Notes under the pieces: model-generated | What the model was told of the DNA's origin: nothing | Databases searched by the model: none | The model's input: only the letters and a program-made list of their open reading frames with translations | Program-made: the position numbers and the translations under genes | Source of the DNA: Candidatus Faecalibacterium gallistercoris | GTDB lineage: Bacteria; Bacillota; Clostridia; Oscillospirales; Ruminococcaceae | Length of the DNA stretch: 64,000 nt | Assembly: GCA_019116585.1 (NCBI GenBank) | Contig: DXBJ01000005.1 | Span: forward strand, 1-64,000 | Direction: 5' to 3' | Shown: positions 7,379 to 16,054 of the stretch, one piece after another | Numbering within the stretch: position 1 is the stretch's first letter | Layout of the letters: every line of letters starts with the position of its first letter

Positions 7379-9385
7379 ATGCGAACCGAAACCGAAGAGA
7401 TCCGCCGTAATTTGAAATATCTGAACCTTTTGGCCCGGGACTACCCGTCCCAGGCGGCCGCCGCCAGCGAGATCATCAGCACCCAGGCGCTGCTCAAGCT
7501 GCCCAAGGGCACCGAGCATTTCATGAGCGACCTGCACGGGGAAAACGAGGCCTTTGTCCATATCCTGAACTCGGCCTCGGGGGTGATCCGCGAAAAGGTG
7601 GACCAGGTGCTGGGGCAGGGGGTGCCCGCCGCCGAGCGGGCCGAGCTGGCCACCCTGATCTATTACCCCGCTGAAAAGCTGCCTCAGCTCAAGGCCCGGC
7701 AGCCCGGCGAGGCCGCCCTGGAGGGCTGGTACGGCGAGACGCTGTTCCGGCTGATCGACATCTGCCGGCTGGTGTCCTCCAAGCACACCCGCAGCTATGT
7801 CCGGGCCTGCTTGCCCGCAGGGTGCGGCTATGTGCTGGACGAGCTGCTCCACGCCCACTTTGAGGACCACGACAAGGACCTCTATTACGGCCAGATCGTG
7901 GGCAGCATCATCGAAAACGGCCGGGCCGACCGCTTCATCACCCGGCTGTGCGAGCTGATCAAGCGGCTGGCGGTGGACAAGCTGCACATCGTGGGGGACC
8001 TGTTCGACCGGGGCCCCCGGCCGGACATCATCCTGGACCTGCTGCTGCGCCACCACAGCGTGGACATCCAGTGGGGCAACCACGATGTGGTCTGGATGGG
8101 CGCGGCGGCGGGCAGCCCCCTGTGCTGCGCCACCGTGATGAAAACGACCCTGGCCTACCACAACCACGGGATGCTGGAGGACAGCTACGGCATCAACCTG
8201 CGGCACCTGCAGCGGCTGGCCGACCACTACTACGGCGGCGACGACCTGACCATCTGGATGCCCCACACCGACGCCGCCCGGGGCCCCTACACCGAGGGGA
8301 TGCTCCACCGCTGCGCCGTCATGCACAAGGCCATCTCCATCATCATGTTCAAGCTGGAGTGCGCCGTCATCGACCGCAACCCCGACTTCCAGATGGAGGG
8401 CCGGGACTACCTGCGCCGGATCGACTTTGCCCGGGGGACGGTGGACATCGCCGGCCGGCAGTATCCCCTGCGGGACACCAGCTTCCCCACCGTGGACCCG
8501 GCCGACCCCGCCGCCCTCAACCCCGACGAGCAGCTGGTGCTGGACAAGCTGGTGGTCTCCTTCCGCCAGAGCGAAAAGCTGCAGCAGCACGTCCGCTTCC
8601 TGTACGCCAAGGGCAGCGTCTACCACATCGAAAACGGCAACCTGCTCTACCACGGGGCGGTGCCCATGACCGAAAAGGGGGCCTTTGCCGCCGAGCGGTT
8701 CGAGGGGCGGCTGTACGCCGGCCGCGCCCTGATGGACTACTGCGACGAGCGGGCCCGGCGGGGCTACTACGCCCCCGAGGGCAGCGCCGCCCGCCAGAGC
8801 GGCCAGGACTTTTTGTGGTACCTGTGGTGCGGCAGGCTGTCGCCCCTGTTCGGCCGCAGCGCCATGACCACCTTCGAGCGGCTGTATGTGGCGGACAAGG
8901 CCACCCACACCGAGGTCAAGGACCCCTACTACACCTGGTACAATGAGGAGTCGGCCTGCCGCCGCATCCTGGCCGAGTTCGGCCTGCCGGGGTCCTGCCA
9001 CATCATCAACGGGCACGTGCCGGTGCAGGAGAAAAACGGCGAAAGCCCCCTCAAGGGCGGCGGCCGGCTGATCGTCATCGACGGCGGGTTTTGCCGCGCC
9101 TACCACGAAAAGACCGGCATCGCCGGCTACACCCTGACCTATTCCAGCCGGGACATGTCCCTGCGGACCCACCAGCCCTTTGTCAGCGCCGAAAAGGCCA
9201 TCACCGAAAACATCGACATCGTCTCCCGCGAAAACGTCCTGGAGCAGGAGAACCGCCGCGTCCTGGTCGAGGACGTGGACGAGGGCGAGATCCTGCGGGA
9301 AAAGGTCCACGACCTGAAACAGCTGGTCATCGCCTACCAGCTGGGCTGGATCAAGGAGGCCGAAAGTCAGGACCGGGTCTGGTGA
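7379..9385 (+). CDS. fbp: Fructose-1,6-bisphosphatase, class III
   Basis: A 668-residue class III (Firmicutes-type) fructose-1,6-bisphosphatase for gluconeogenesis. It is a calcineurin-like phosphoesterase with metal motifs in order: DLHGENEAF, GDLFDRGPRPD, QWGNHD, then the late INGHVPV and GGFCRAYHEKTGIAGYTL segments. Length matches the family (about 640-670). The ATG at 7379 has GGGAGG about nine bases before it; an in-frame start further upstream has no site. It is transcribed alone. Confidence 0.95.
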   Translation: MRTETEEIRRNLKYLNLLARDYPSQAAAASEIISTQALLKLPKGTEHFMSDLHGENEAFVHILNSASGVIREKVDQVLGQGVPAAERAELATLIYYPAEKLPQLKARQPGEAALEGWYGETLFRLIDICRLVSSKHTRSYVRACLPAGCGYVLDELLHAHFEDHDKDLYYGQIVGSIIENGRADRFITRLCELIKRLAVDKLHIVGDLFDRGPRPDIILDLLLRHHSVDIQWGNHDVVWMGAAAGSPLCCATVMKTTLAYHNHGMLEDSYGINLRHLQRLADHYYGGDDLTIWMPHTDAARGPYTEGMLHRCAVMHKAISIIMFKLECAVIDRNPDFQMEGRDYLRRIDFARGTVDIAGRQYPLRDTSFPTVDPADPAALNPDEQLVLDKLVVSFRQSEKLQQHVRFLYAKGSVYHIENGNLLYHGAVPMTEKGAFAAERFEGRLYAGRALMDYCDERARRGYYAPEGSAARQSGQDFLWYLWCGRLSPLFGRSAMTTFERLYVADKATHTEVKDPYYTWYNEESACRRILAEFGLPGSCHIINGHVPVQEKNGESPLKGGGRLIVIDGGFCRAYHEKTGIAGYTLTYSSRDMSLRTHQPFVSAEKAITENIDIVSRENVLEQENRRVLVEDVDEGEILREKVHDLKQLVIAYQLGWIKEAESQDRVW

Positions 9386-9743
9386 GGGGCGGCCCCGGCC
9401 CCCAAAGGAACGGCCCGCCGTGAAAAGGCGGCCGCTCCGCGGCGCGCGCAGACCCGCCTTTGCCGGCCGGGCGGCGCACGCTGCGGGGAATATTCTGTAT
9501 AAAAGGGAGAAAATACACGAATGTATTTGGAGAATCTGGGCAAAACAGAAAATAAGAGCAAACTCCGGGCCTGAAACTTTGCTTTTTTTTGCAAGTTGTG
9601 TATAATAGGGTAGCCGCAATGGGCGGCGGCACGCAGCTGCCGCCCCAAAAACCGGCCTGCCATGGTGGATTTATGGCGGGGCCATGCAAGCTGCGGTGTG
9701 GGACGTGTTTTTTTCTGCGGACCCCATGAAGGAGATCATTACT
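9386..9743. other. Intergenic region between fbp and murA
   Basis: The first part is very GC-rich, with a possible hairpin (AAAGGCGG about 9425-9432 with CCGCCTTT further on) but no U-tract. An AT-rich part follows, with a TATAAA at about 9497 and a small inverted repeat AAATACA/TGTATTT near 9512-9529. The murA promoter lies at its end. No gene is seen. Confidence 0.5.
9579..9606 (+). promoter_or_regulatory. Promoter of murA
   Basis: A perfect TATAAT (9601-9606) with TTGCTT 16 bases upstream, inside a T-rich stretch. It implies a leader of about 130 nt. Confidence 0.6.
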
Positions 9744-11030
9744 TTGGAGAAGTTTGTTATTACAGGCGGCAGGCCGCTGATGGGCGAGGTCGATATTTCG
9801 GGCGCGAAGAACGCGGCGGTGGGCATCCTGCCCGCCACCATCCTGGCCGCCGGTGTCTGTGTGATCGAGAATCTGCCCAACATCAGCGACGTGTCCGTCA
9901 GCCTGAACATCCTCAGCGCCCTGGGCGCCCAGGTGCGGATGCTGAACCGCAACACCTACGAGATCGACACCACCCATCTGGTGGGCACCAATGTGCCGGA
10001 CGACCTGTCCCGGCAGATGCGGGCCAGCTATTATTTCCTGGGCGCGCTGCTGTCCCGGTTCGGCCGGGCGCAGGTGGCCATGCCCGGCGGCTGCAACCTG
10101 GGGCCCCGCCCCATCGACCAGCACCTGAAGGCGTTCAGCGCTCTGGGCGCCCAGGACAGCGTGGATTACGGCATGATCACCGTCCGCGCCAAAGAAAAGC
10201 TGCAGGGCGCGCGGATCTTTTTTGACAAGGTCAGCGTGGGCGCGACCATGAACGCCATGCTCTCCGCCGTCATGGCCGAGGGCCAGACCGTGCTGGAAAA
10301 CTGCGCCAAGGAGCCCCATGTGGTGGACCTGGCCAACTTTTTGAATATGTGCGGGGCCGACGTGCGGGGCGCGGGCACCGACGTGATCAAGGTGCGGGGG
10401 GTCAGCCAGATGCACGGCTGCACCTACAGCATCATCCCCGACCAGATCGAGGCCGGCACCTATATGGTGGCCGCGGCGGCCACCGGCGGCGACGTCCTGA
10501 TCCGGAACGTCACCCCCAAGCACCTCGAGCCCATCACCGCCAAGCTGCGCCGCTGCGGCGCCGAGGTGGAGGAATTTGACGACGCCGTCCGGGTCACCCG
10601 CACCGGCGACATCCTGCCCACCAAGATCAACACCATGCCCCACCCGGGTTTCCCCACCGATATGCAGCCCCAGATGGGGGTGCTGCTCAGCGTGGCCAGG
10701 GGCACCAGCACCATCACCGAAGGCATCTGGGACAACCGCTTCCGCTACGTGGACGAGCTGCGCAAGATGGGGGCCAACATCCAGGTGGACGGCCAGGTGG
10801 CCGTCATCGAAGGGGTGGAGCGGCTGCTGCCCGCCCCGCTGCGGGCCAGCGACCTGCGGGCCGGCGCGGCCATGGTGATCGCGGCCCTGATGGCCGGCGG
10901 CACCAGCGAGATCGAGGAGATCGGCCACATCGAGCGCGGCTACGAGAACATTGTGGAAAAGCTGCGGGGCCTGGGGGCCGACATCCGCAAAGTGGAGCGG
11001 GTGCCCGCCGCACTGGACCAGGCTTTGTGA
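9744..11030 (+). CDS. murA: UDP-N-acetylglucosamine 1-carboxyvinyltransferase
   Basis: MurA commits UDP-GlcNAc to peptidoglycan by adding enolpyruvate from PEP. The family N-terminus EKFVITGGRPLMGEVDISGAK, with the conserved SGAKNAA Lys/Asn, and the RQMRASYYFLGALLSRFG region are intact. PGGCNLGPRPIDQH follows, then the late PHPGFPTDMQPQ segment. The start is set by the ribosome-binding site: AAGGAG at 9729-9734 is nine bases before a TTG at 9744, which gives the usual LEKF/MEKF N-terminus. An ATG at 9726 would put that site inside the gene and lacks its own. Product is 428 residues, normal for the family. Confidence 0.93.
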   Translation: MEKFVITGGRPLMGEVDISGAKNAAVGILPATILAAGVCVIENLPNISDVSVSLNILSALGAQVRMLNRNTYEIDTTHLVGTNVPDDLSRQMRASYYFLGALLSRFGRAQVAMPGGCNLGPRPIDQHLKAFSALGAQDSVDYGMITVRAKEKLQGARIFFDKVSVGATMNAMLSAVMAEGQTVLENCAKEPHVVDLANFLNMCGADVRGAGTDVIKVRGVSQMHGCTYSIIPDQIEAGTYMVAAAATGGDVLIRNVTPKHLEPITAKLRRCGAEVEEFDDAVRVTRTGDILPTKINTMPHPGFPTDMQPQMGVLLSVARGTSTITEGIWDNRFRYVDELRKMGANIQVDGQVAVIEGVERLLPAPLRASDLRAGAAMVIAALMAGGTSEIEEIGHIERGYENIVEKLRGLGADIRKVERVPAALDQAL

Positions 11031-11162
11031 GACCATAAGGGCTGCGGGCGGCCCGGTCAGAAACCAAAAAGCCAGGGGGGAGCACCTTCTGCCGCAAATG
11101 CGCCGGCAGGGGCGGGTCCCCCCTGGAGTTGTGTTGTGTGAGGCAGGGAGGGCCTCGTAGGG

Positions 11163-11960
11163 ATGGCAGAATTTATCTCCCTTTATTCCGGTTCGTCGGG
11201 CAATTGCAGCGTGGTCCGCAGCGGCGGCGCCTACCTGCTGGTGGATATGGGCAAGGGGGTGCGGGTCACCACCGGGGCCCTGCGGGAAGCGGGGCTGGAT
11301 GCTTCGGACTGCAGGGGCATCCTGGTCACCCATGAGCACAGCGACCATGTCAAAGGTCTGGGCACCTTCCTCAAGCGCCATCCTCTGCCGGTCTACGGCG
11401 CCGGGCCCACCCTGGCGGCGCTGGAGGCCGCGGGCCTTTTGCCGGCGGCCTGCCCGGTCTGCCTGCTGGACCCCGACCGGGGCGAGGAGGCCGACGTGGC
11501 CGGGTTTGGGGTGCGGGCGTTCCCCACCAGCCACGACGTACCCTGCGTGGGCTACCGCATCACCACCCCCGACGGCAAGACCATGGCCATCGCCACCGAC
11601 CTGGGCACCCTGACCCCCGCCGTCCACGCCGCCCTGGACGGGTGCGATCTGGTGGCGCTGGAGAGCAATTACGACCCCTACATGCTGCACAACGGGCCGT
11701 ATCCCTATTACTTACGGGCGCGCATCGAAGGGCCGCGGGGGCACCTGTCCAACGACGAGTGCAGCGAAAAGCTGCTGGAGCTGGTGCAGGGCGGGTGCGA
11801 AAAGTTTGCCCTGTGCCACCTGTCCCAGGAGAACAACACACCGCCCCTGGCGCTGCAGACGGTGTTCACCACCTTTGGGGCGGGGGGCGTGGTGCCGGGC
11901 CGGGACTGCATCGTCCAGACCCAGCGCCGCAGCGAGGTCAGCCCCACCCTGGAATTTTGA
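11163..11960 (+). CDS. walJ: MBL-fold hydrolase, WalJ/YycJ type
   Basis: A 265-residue metallo-beta-lactamase-fold protein of the YycJ/WalJ family, usually linked to the WalRK wall-stress system and reported as an exonuclease-like enzyme. The N-terminus FISLYSGSSGNCSVVRSGG is diagnostic. Metal ligands lie in VTHEHSDHVKGL, in FPTSHDVPCVGYRI and in ATDLG, and LESNYDP follows. The ATG at 11163 has AGGGAGGG about 14 bases upstream with a second weaker site nearer. It sits between murA and alaS, with its own ORF spacing. No walRK genes are in the window. Confidence 0.88.
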   Translation: MAEFISLYSGSSGNCSVVRSGGAYLLVDMGKGVRVTTGALREAGLDASDCRGILVTHEHSDHVKGLGTFLKRHPLPVYGAGPTLAALEAAGLLPAACPVCLLDPDRGEEADVAGFGVRAFPTSHDVPCVGYRITTPDGKTMAIATDLGTLTPAVHAALDGCDLVALESNYDPYMLHNGPYPYYLRARIEGPRGHLSNDECSEKLLELVQGGCEKFALCHLSQENNTPPLALQTVFTTFGAGGVVPGRDCIVQTQRRSEVSPTLEF

Positions 11961-11969
11961 GCGAAACGG

Positions 11970-11998
11970 TTGACAAAAGCCGTGCGTATGCTTATAAT
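11970..11998 (+). promoter_or_regulatory. Consensus promoter of the alaS T-box leader
   Basis: Perfect TTGACA (11970-11975) and perfect TATAAT (11993-11998) with a 17-base spacer, directly after the walJ stop. The start site should be near 12005. Confidence 0.9.
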
Positions 11999-12004
11999 TT
12001 AACT

Positions 12005-12302
12005 GGTGCGGGCCGCCGCAAGGCCCCCCGCGCCCCAAAATCGATCAAAGCAACTTGGCTATGACAGGGCCAGGGATGTGATCCGGCCGTACAGAGAGCG
12101 GGCCCCTTTTTGCAAGGCGGCTGAAAGGCCCGCCGGCGCTGCGCACCCCATGCCACCCTCGAGCTCCCGGTGAGACAAGCCGGGCGCGGCGCAGCGTTAT
12201 TGCGGCAAAAGAGGCGGCGGTCTTGGCATCGCCGCAAATTGGGTGGTACCACGGAGCAGTTACGGCAGCCTTCGTCCCTTTGCCGGGGCGGGGGCTGTTT
12301 TT
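12005..12302 (+). promoter_or_regulatory. T-box riboswitch of alaS
   Basis: The long leader carries the AGAGAGCGGG start of stem I, the specifier-loop region with CATGCCACCCTCGAGCTCC, and the conserved T-box TGGGTGGTACCACGG at 12240-12254, followed by CTTCGTCCC. The likely specifier codon is GCC at 12152-12154 (Ala). Uncharged tRNA-Ala should pair with it and with the T-box bulge to stabilise the antiterminator, raising alaS expression when alanyl-tRNA is low. The tRNA-Ala(GGC) with the matching anticodon is encoded at 2985-3060. Confidence 0.93.
12266..12302 (+). terminator. T-box terminator hairpin
   Basis: CAGCC..CGTCCC pairs with GGGGCG..GGCTG around a short loop, followed by TTTTTG. It is mutually exclusive with the antiterminator that includes the T-box sequence. 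Confidence 0.8.
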
Positions 12303-12419
12303 GTTTCCGCCGCGCTGCCGTGTTTACGCCCCGGGGTGCGATGCTTCCGGGGCAGCCCTGCCCCTCTGCGCAGGCAGGGCGGACCCCAACGAGAAAGGCT
12401 AGCAAGGAGAGAATCGTTT

Positions 12420-15080
12420 ATGCAATGGACCGGTTTGAATGAACTGCGTGAAAAATACCTGACCTTTTTTGAGGGCAAGGGCCACCTGCGCCTGGGCAGT
12501 TTCCCCCTGGTGCCCAAGGACGACCCCAGCCTGCTGCTGATCAACAGCGGCATGGCCCCCATGAAGAAGTGGTTCCTGGGCCAGGAAGAGCCCCCCCGCC
12601 ACCGGGTGACCACCTGCCAGAAGTGCATCCGCACCCCCGACATCGAGCGGGTGGGCATCACCGCGCGGCACGGCACCTTCTTCGAGATGCTGGGCAACTT
12701 CTCGTTCCAGGATTACTTCAAGGAAGAGGTCATCCCCTGGGCCTGGGAGTTCCTGACCGGCGACGAGTGGATGGCCATCCCCAAGGACAAGCTGTATATC
12801 TCGGTCTACCTGGACGACGACGAGGCCTACGACATCTGGACCCGGAAGGTGGGCATCGCCCCCGACCACATGGTCCGCATGGGCAAGGAGGACAACTTCT
12901 GGGAGCACGGCTCCGGCCCCTGCGGCCCCTGCTCCGAGATCTATTTTGACCGCGGCATCGAGTACGGCTGCGGCAAGCCCACCTGCGGCCCCGGCTGCGA
13001 CTGCGACCGCTTTATGGAGATCTGGAACCTGGTGTTCAGCCAGTTCGACTCGGACGGCAAGGGCCACTACGAGCGGCTGCCCCGGCCCAACATCGACACC
13101 GGCATGGGCCTGGAGCGTCTGGCCTGCGTGATGCAGGGGGTGGGCAACCTGTTCGAGGTGGACACCGTCCAGAGCGTGCTGCACCATGTCGAGCACATCG
13201 CCGGCAAGACCTACGGCCAGAATGAAAAGACCGATATTTCCATCCGCGTCATCACCGACCACATCCGCAGCTGCACCTTCATGGTGTCGGACGGCATCCT
13301 GCCCTCCAACGAGGGCCGCGGCTATGTGCTGCGCCGGCTGCTGCGCCGTGCGGCCCGCCACGGCCGCCTGCTGGGCATCCAGGGGCCCTTCCTGGTGGAC
13401 CTGGTGGAGACGGTGATCCGCTCCAGCGAGAGCGCCTACCCCGAGCTGCGGGAGCACGACGCCTATATCAAGAAGGTGATCGGCACCGAGGAGGGCAACT
13501 TTGCCCGCACCATCGACGCCGGCATGAACATCCTCACCGGCCTGATCGACGCCATGGAAAAGGCCCACCAGCACGTGCTGAGCGGCCTGGATGTCTTTAA
13601 GCTGAACGACACCTTCGGCTTCCCCCTGGACCTGACCCGCGAGATCGCGGCCGAGCAGGGCCTGGAGGTGGACGAGGAGGGCTTCCACGCCGAGATGACC
13701 AAGCAGAAGGAGCGCGCCCGGGCCGAGCGGCTGAAAAAGAACATCTCGGGCTGGAGCGCCGACCTGTTCGGCGAGCTGACCGCCGCCCCCACCGTCTTTA
13801 CCGGCTACGACACCCTGACCGACACCGGCGTGGTGGTGGCCCTGTCGGACGAGGAGACCCTGACCGACGGCATCGCCACCGACGACCAGGCCAAGGAGGG
13901 CGTCCTCGTCGTCCTGGACAAGACCCCCTTCTACGCCGAGATGGGCGGCCAGACCGCCGACCACGGCGTCCTGACCGGCGACAACTGCACCCTGCGTGTG
14001 CTGGATGTGAAAAAGACCCCCAAGGGCTATTTCGTCCACACCTGCGTGCTGGAAAACGGCTTTGTCCGGGTGGGCGACACCCTGACCGCCCAGGTGGACA
14101 GGGAATACCGCTGGGCCATCGCCCGCAACCACACCGCCACCCACCTGCTGCAGGCGGCCCTGCGGGAGGTGCTGGGCGACCATGTCCACCAGGCAGGTTC
14201 GTACCAGGACGCCCATGTGACCCACTTCGACTTCACCCACTTCAGCGCCGTCACCCCCGAGGAGCTGGCCAAAGTGGAGCGGATCGTCAACGACAAGATC
14301 TTTGAGGCCCTGGACGTGCAGGTCCGCTCGATGCCCCTGGACGAGGCCAAGAAGATGGGCGCCATGGCCCTGTTTGGCGAAAAGTACGGCGAGATCGTCC
14401 GGGTGGTGGACGTCTGCGGCTGGTCCACCGAGTTCTGCGGCGGCACCCATGTCCAAAACACCGCCCAGATCGGCTGCTTCAAGATCATCAGCGAGTCCTC
14501 GGTGGCGGCGGGCATCCGCCGCATCGAGGCCGTCACCGGCAAAAACCTGCTGATGCGGGCCAACGCCAACGAGCTGGTGCTGCGCACCACCGCCGCCGCC
14601 CTCAAGGCCAACAACCTGGCCGACCTGGCCGCCCGGGCCGAGGCCGTCATGGCCGAAAACAAGGCCCTGGCCAAGGAGCTGGACGCCGTCAAGGCCGAGG
14701 TGGCCGCCGCCAAGGTCCAGAGCCTGTTTGAGAGCGCCGAGGACGTGAACGGCGTCAAGATCATCACCGCCTACTTCTCCGGCACGGCCAGCGGCACCCT
14801 GCGCGGGATGTGCGACACCCTGCGGGACAAGGCCGTCAAGCCGGTGCTGGCTGTCCTGGTGGGCAGCGACGGCGGCAAGATCACCATGGCCGTCTCGGTG
14901 AACAAGCTGGCTCAGGAAAAGGGCCTGAAGGCGGGCAGCATCGTCAAGGAGCTGTCGGCCATCGCCGGGGGCAAGGGCGGCGGCAAGCCCGACTTTGCCA
15001 TGGCCGGCCTGAAGGACCCCAACAAGATCGACGAGGCCCTCCACGCCGCCGCCGAAGTGGCCGCCAGCCAGATGAACTGA
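12420..15080 (+). CDS. alaS: Alanyl-tRNA synthetase
   Basis: An 886-residue class II synthetase that charges tRNA-Ala. The catalytic half carries LLINSGMAPMKKWFLGQEEP, then TARHGTFFEMLGNFSFQDYFK and the Gly-rich motif-3 region NIDTGMGLERLACV. The editing domain has the zinc/His motif NHTATHLLQAAL and the later CGWSTEFCGGTHV. The C-terminal oligomerisation and C-Ala region is present, including GGKGGGKPDFAMAG. Length is standard. The ATG at 12420 has AAGGAGAG 8 bases upstream. The gene is controlled by the T-box leader and may be cotranscribed with the following HIT and phosphoribosyltransferase genes. Confidence 0.97.
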   Translation: MQWTGLNELREKYLTFFEGKGHLRLGSFPLVPKDDPSLLLINSGMAPMKKWFLGQEEPPRHRVTTCQKCIRTPDIERVGITARHGTFFEMLGNFSFQDYFKEEVIPWAWEFLTGDEWMAIPKDKLYISVYLDDDEAYDIWTRKVGIAPDHMVRMGKEDNFWEHGSGPCGPCSEIYFDRGIEYGCGKPTCGPGCDCDRFMEIWNLVFSQFDSDGKGHYERLPRPNIDTGMGLERLACVMQGVGNLFEVDTVQSVLHHVEHIAGKTYGQNEKTDISIRVITDHIRSCTFMVSDGILPSNEGRGYVLRRLLRRAARHGRLLGIQGPFLVDLVETVIRSSESAYPELREHDAYIKKVIGTEEGNFARTIDAGMNILTGLIDAMEKAHQHVLSGLDVFKLNDTFGFPLDLTREIAAEQGLEVDEEGFHAEMTKQKERARAERLKKNISGWSADLFGELTAAPTVFTGYDTLTDTGVVVALSDEETLTDGIATDDQAKEGVLVVLDKTPFYAEMGGQTADHGVLTGDNCTLRVLDVKKTPKGYFVHTCVLENGFVRVGDTLTAQVDREYRWAIARNHTATHLLQAALREVLGDHVHQAGSYQDAHVTHFDFTHFSAVTPEELAKVERIVNDKIFEALDVQVRSMPLDEAKKMGAMALFGEKYGEIVRVVDVCGWSTEFCGGTHVQNTAQIGCFKIISESSVAAGIRRIEAVTGKNLLMRANANELVLRTTAAALKANNLADLAARAEAVMAENKALAKELDAVKAEVAAAKVQSLFESAEDVNGVKIITAYFSGTASGTLRGMCDTLRDKAVKPVLAVLVGSDGGKITMAVSVNKLAQEKGLKAGSIVKELSAIAGGKGGGKPDFAMAGLKDPNKIDEALHAAAEVAASQMN

Positions 15081-15140
15081 GGCCCGAAGCGCCTGCAAAA
15101 GCGCATCAATCATAAACCCCCATGAAAGGAGCTGTCTGCC

Positions 15141-15482
15141 ATGGAAGATTGCCTGTTCTGTAAGATCGCCGCGGGCCAGGTGCCCTCGAACAAGCTGTAC
15201 GAGGACGACCAGCTGCTGGCCTTTTACGACATCGACCCCCAGGCCCCCATCCATTTTCTGGTCATCCCCAAAAAGCACATCCCCTCGGCCGCCGCGCTGA
15301 CCGAGGAGGACGGGGCCCTGCTGGGCCACATCTTTGCCACCATCGCCAAGCTGTGCGCGGACCTTGGCTGCACCGGCGGGTACCGCATCGTCTCCAATGT
15401 GGGCGAGGACGCGGGCCAGAGCGTCAAGCACCTGCACTTCCATGTGATGGCAAAGCGCCCCATGGGCTGGCCCGCAGGCTGA
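15141..15482 (+). CDS. HIT-family nucleotide-binding protein (HINT type)
   Basis: A 113-residue histidine-triad protein, a small homodimeric nucleoside-phosphoramidate hydrolase. It has the N-terminal CLFCKIAAGQ zinc-like Cys pair, the nucleotide-binding YDIDPQAPIHFLVIPKKHI segment and the catalytic triad HLHFHVMAKR near the C-terminus. Length is typical of HINT proteins. A ribosome-binding site (AAAGGAG) precedes the ATG. It lies 60 bases after alaS, consistent with readthrough from the same transcript. Confidence 0.93.
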   Translation: MEDCLFCKIAAGQVPSNKLYEDDQLLAFYDIDPQAPIHFLVIPKKHIPSAAALTEEDGALLGHIFATIAKLCADLGCTGGYRIVSNVGEDAGQSVKHLHFHVMAKRPMGWPAG

Positions 15483-15510
15483 GCCGGGGCCTGAAGGAGG
15501 ATCATAACCA

Positions 15511-16050
15511 ATGGCTGAAACGTATACTTTGAAGGTCGCGGGCCTGACCCGCGAGCTGACCATCTGCAAGGTGAACGACCACATGGACATTGCGGCCTTC
15601 ATCATGCTGGGCGACACCGAGCTGACCGTGGCCGCTGCGGCCGAGCTGCTGAAAAAGTGCCCCGAGTTCGACATCCTGCTCACCGCCGAGGCCAAGGGCA
15701 TCCCCCTGGCCCACGAGATGAGCCGCCAGAGCGGCAAGCCCTATGTCTGTGCCCGCAAAAACGTCAAGCTGTATATGAAAGACCCGGTGGTCGTGGAGGA
15801 TCAGTCCATCACCACCGAGGGCAAGCAGAAGCTGGTCATCGACCGCAAGGAGCTGGACGAGATGAACGGCAAGCGGGTGCTGGTGGTGGATGACGTGATC
15901 TCCACCGGCGGCTCCCTCAAGGCGCTGGACGCCCTGGCCGAGCAGACCCATTGCGACATCGTGGGGCAGGCCGCCGTCCTGGCCGAGGGCGACGCAGCCA
16001 AGCGCCAGGACATCATCTTCCTGGAGCCGCTGCCCCTGTTCTTCCACTGA
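15511..16050 (+). CDS. Purine-type phosphoribosyltransferase (Apt-like)
   Basis: A 179-residue type I phosphoribosyltransferase. The PRPP-binding motif VLVVDDVISTGGS lies near residues 116-128, and ILLTAEAKGIPLAHEMSR holds the flexible-loop side. YVCARKNVKLYM is typical of proteins annotated as adenine or xanthine phosphoribosyltransferases. It probably salvages a purine base, but the exact base is not settled by the sequence. AAGGAGG precedes the ATG, and it ends 4 bases before the comEC start, so the two are coupled. Confidence 0.8.
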   Translation: MAETYTLKVAGLTRELTICKVNDHMDIAAFIMLGDTELTVAAAAELLKKCPEFDILLTAEAKGIPLAHEMSRQSGKPYVCARKNVKLYMKDPVVVEDQSITTEGKQKLVIDRKELDEMNGKRVLVVDDVISTGGSLKALDALAEQTHCDIVGQAAVLAEGDAAKRQDIIFLEPLPLFFH

Positions 16051-16054
16051 TGGG

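Noticed and set aside
9684-9743. Upstream ATG starts for murA (9684, 9726)
   Set aside because: Neither has a ribosome-binding site, and the AAGGAG they would translate over is well placed for the TTG at 9744, which gives the family N-terminus.
12399-15737. A 1112-codon minus-strand frame opposite alaS
   Set aside because: Antisense to a certain alanyl-tRNA synthetase; no start site or motif.
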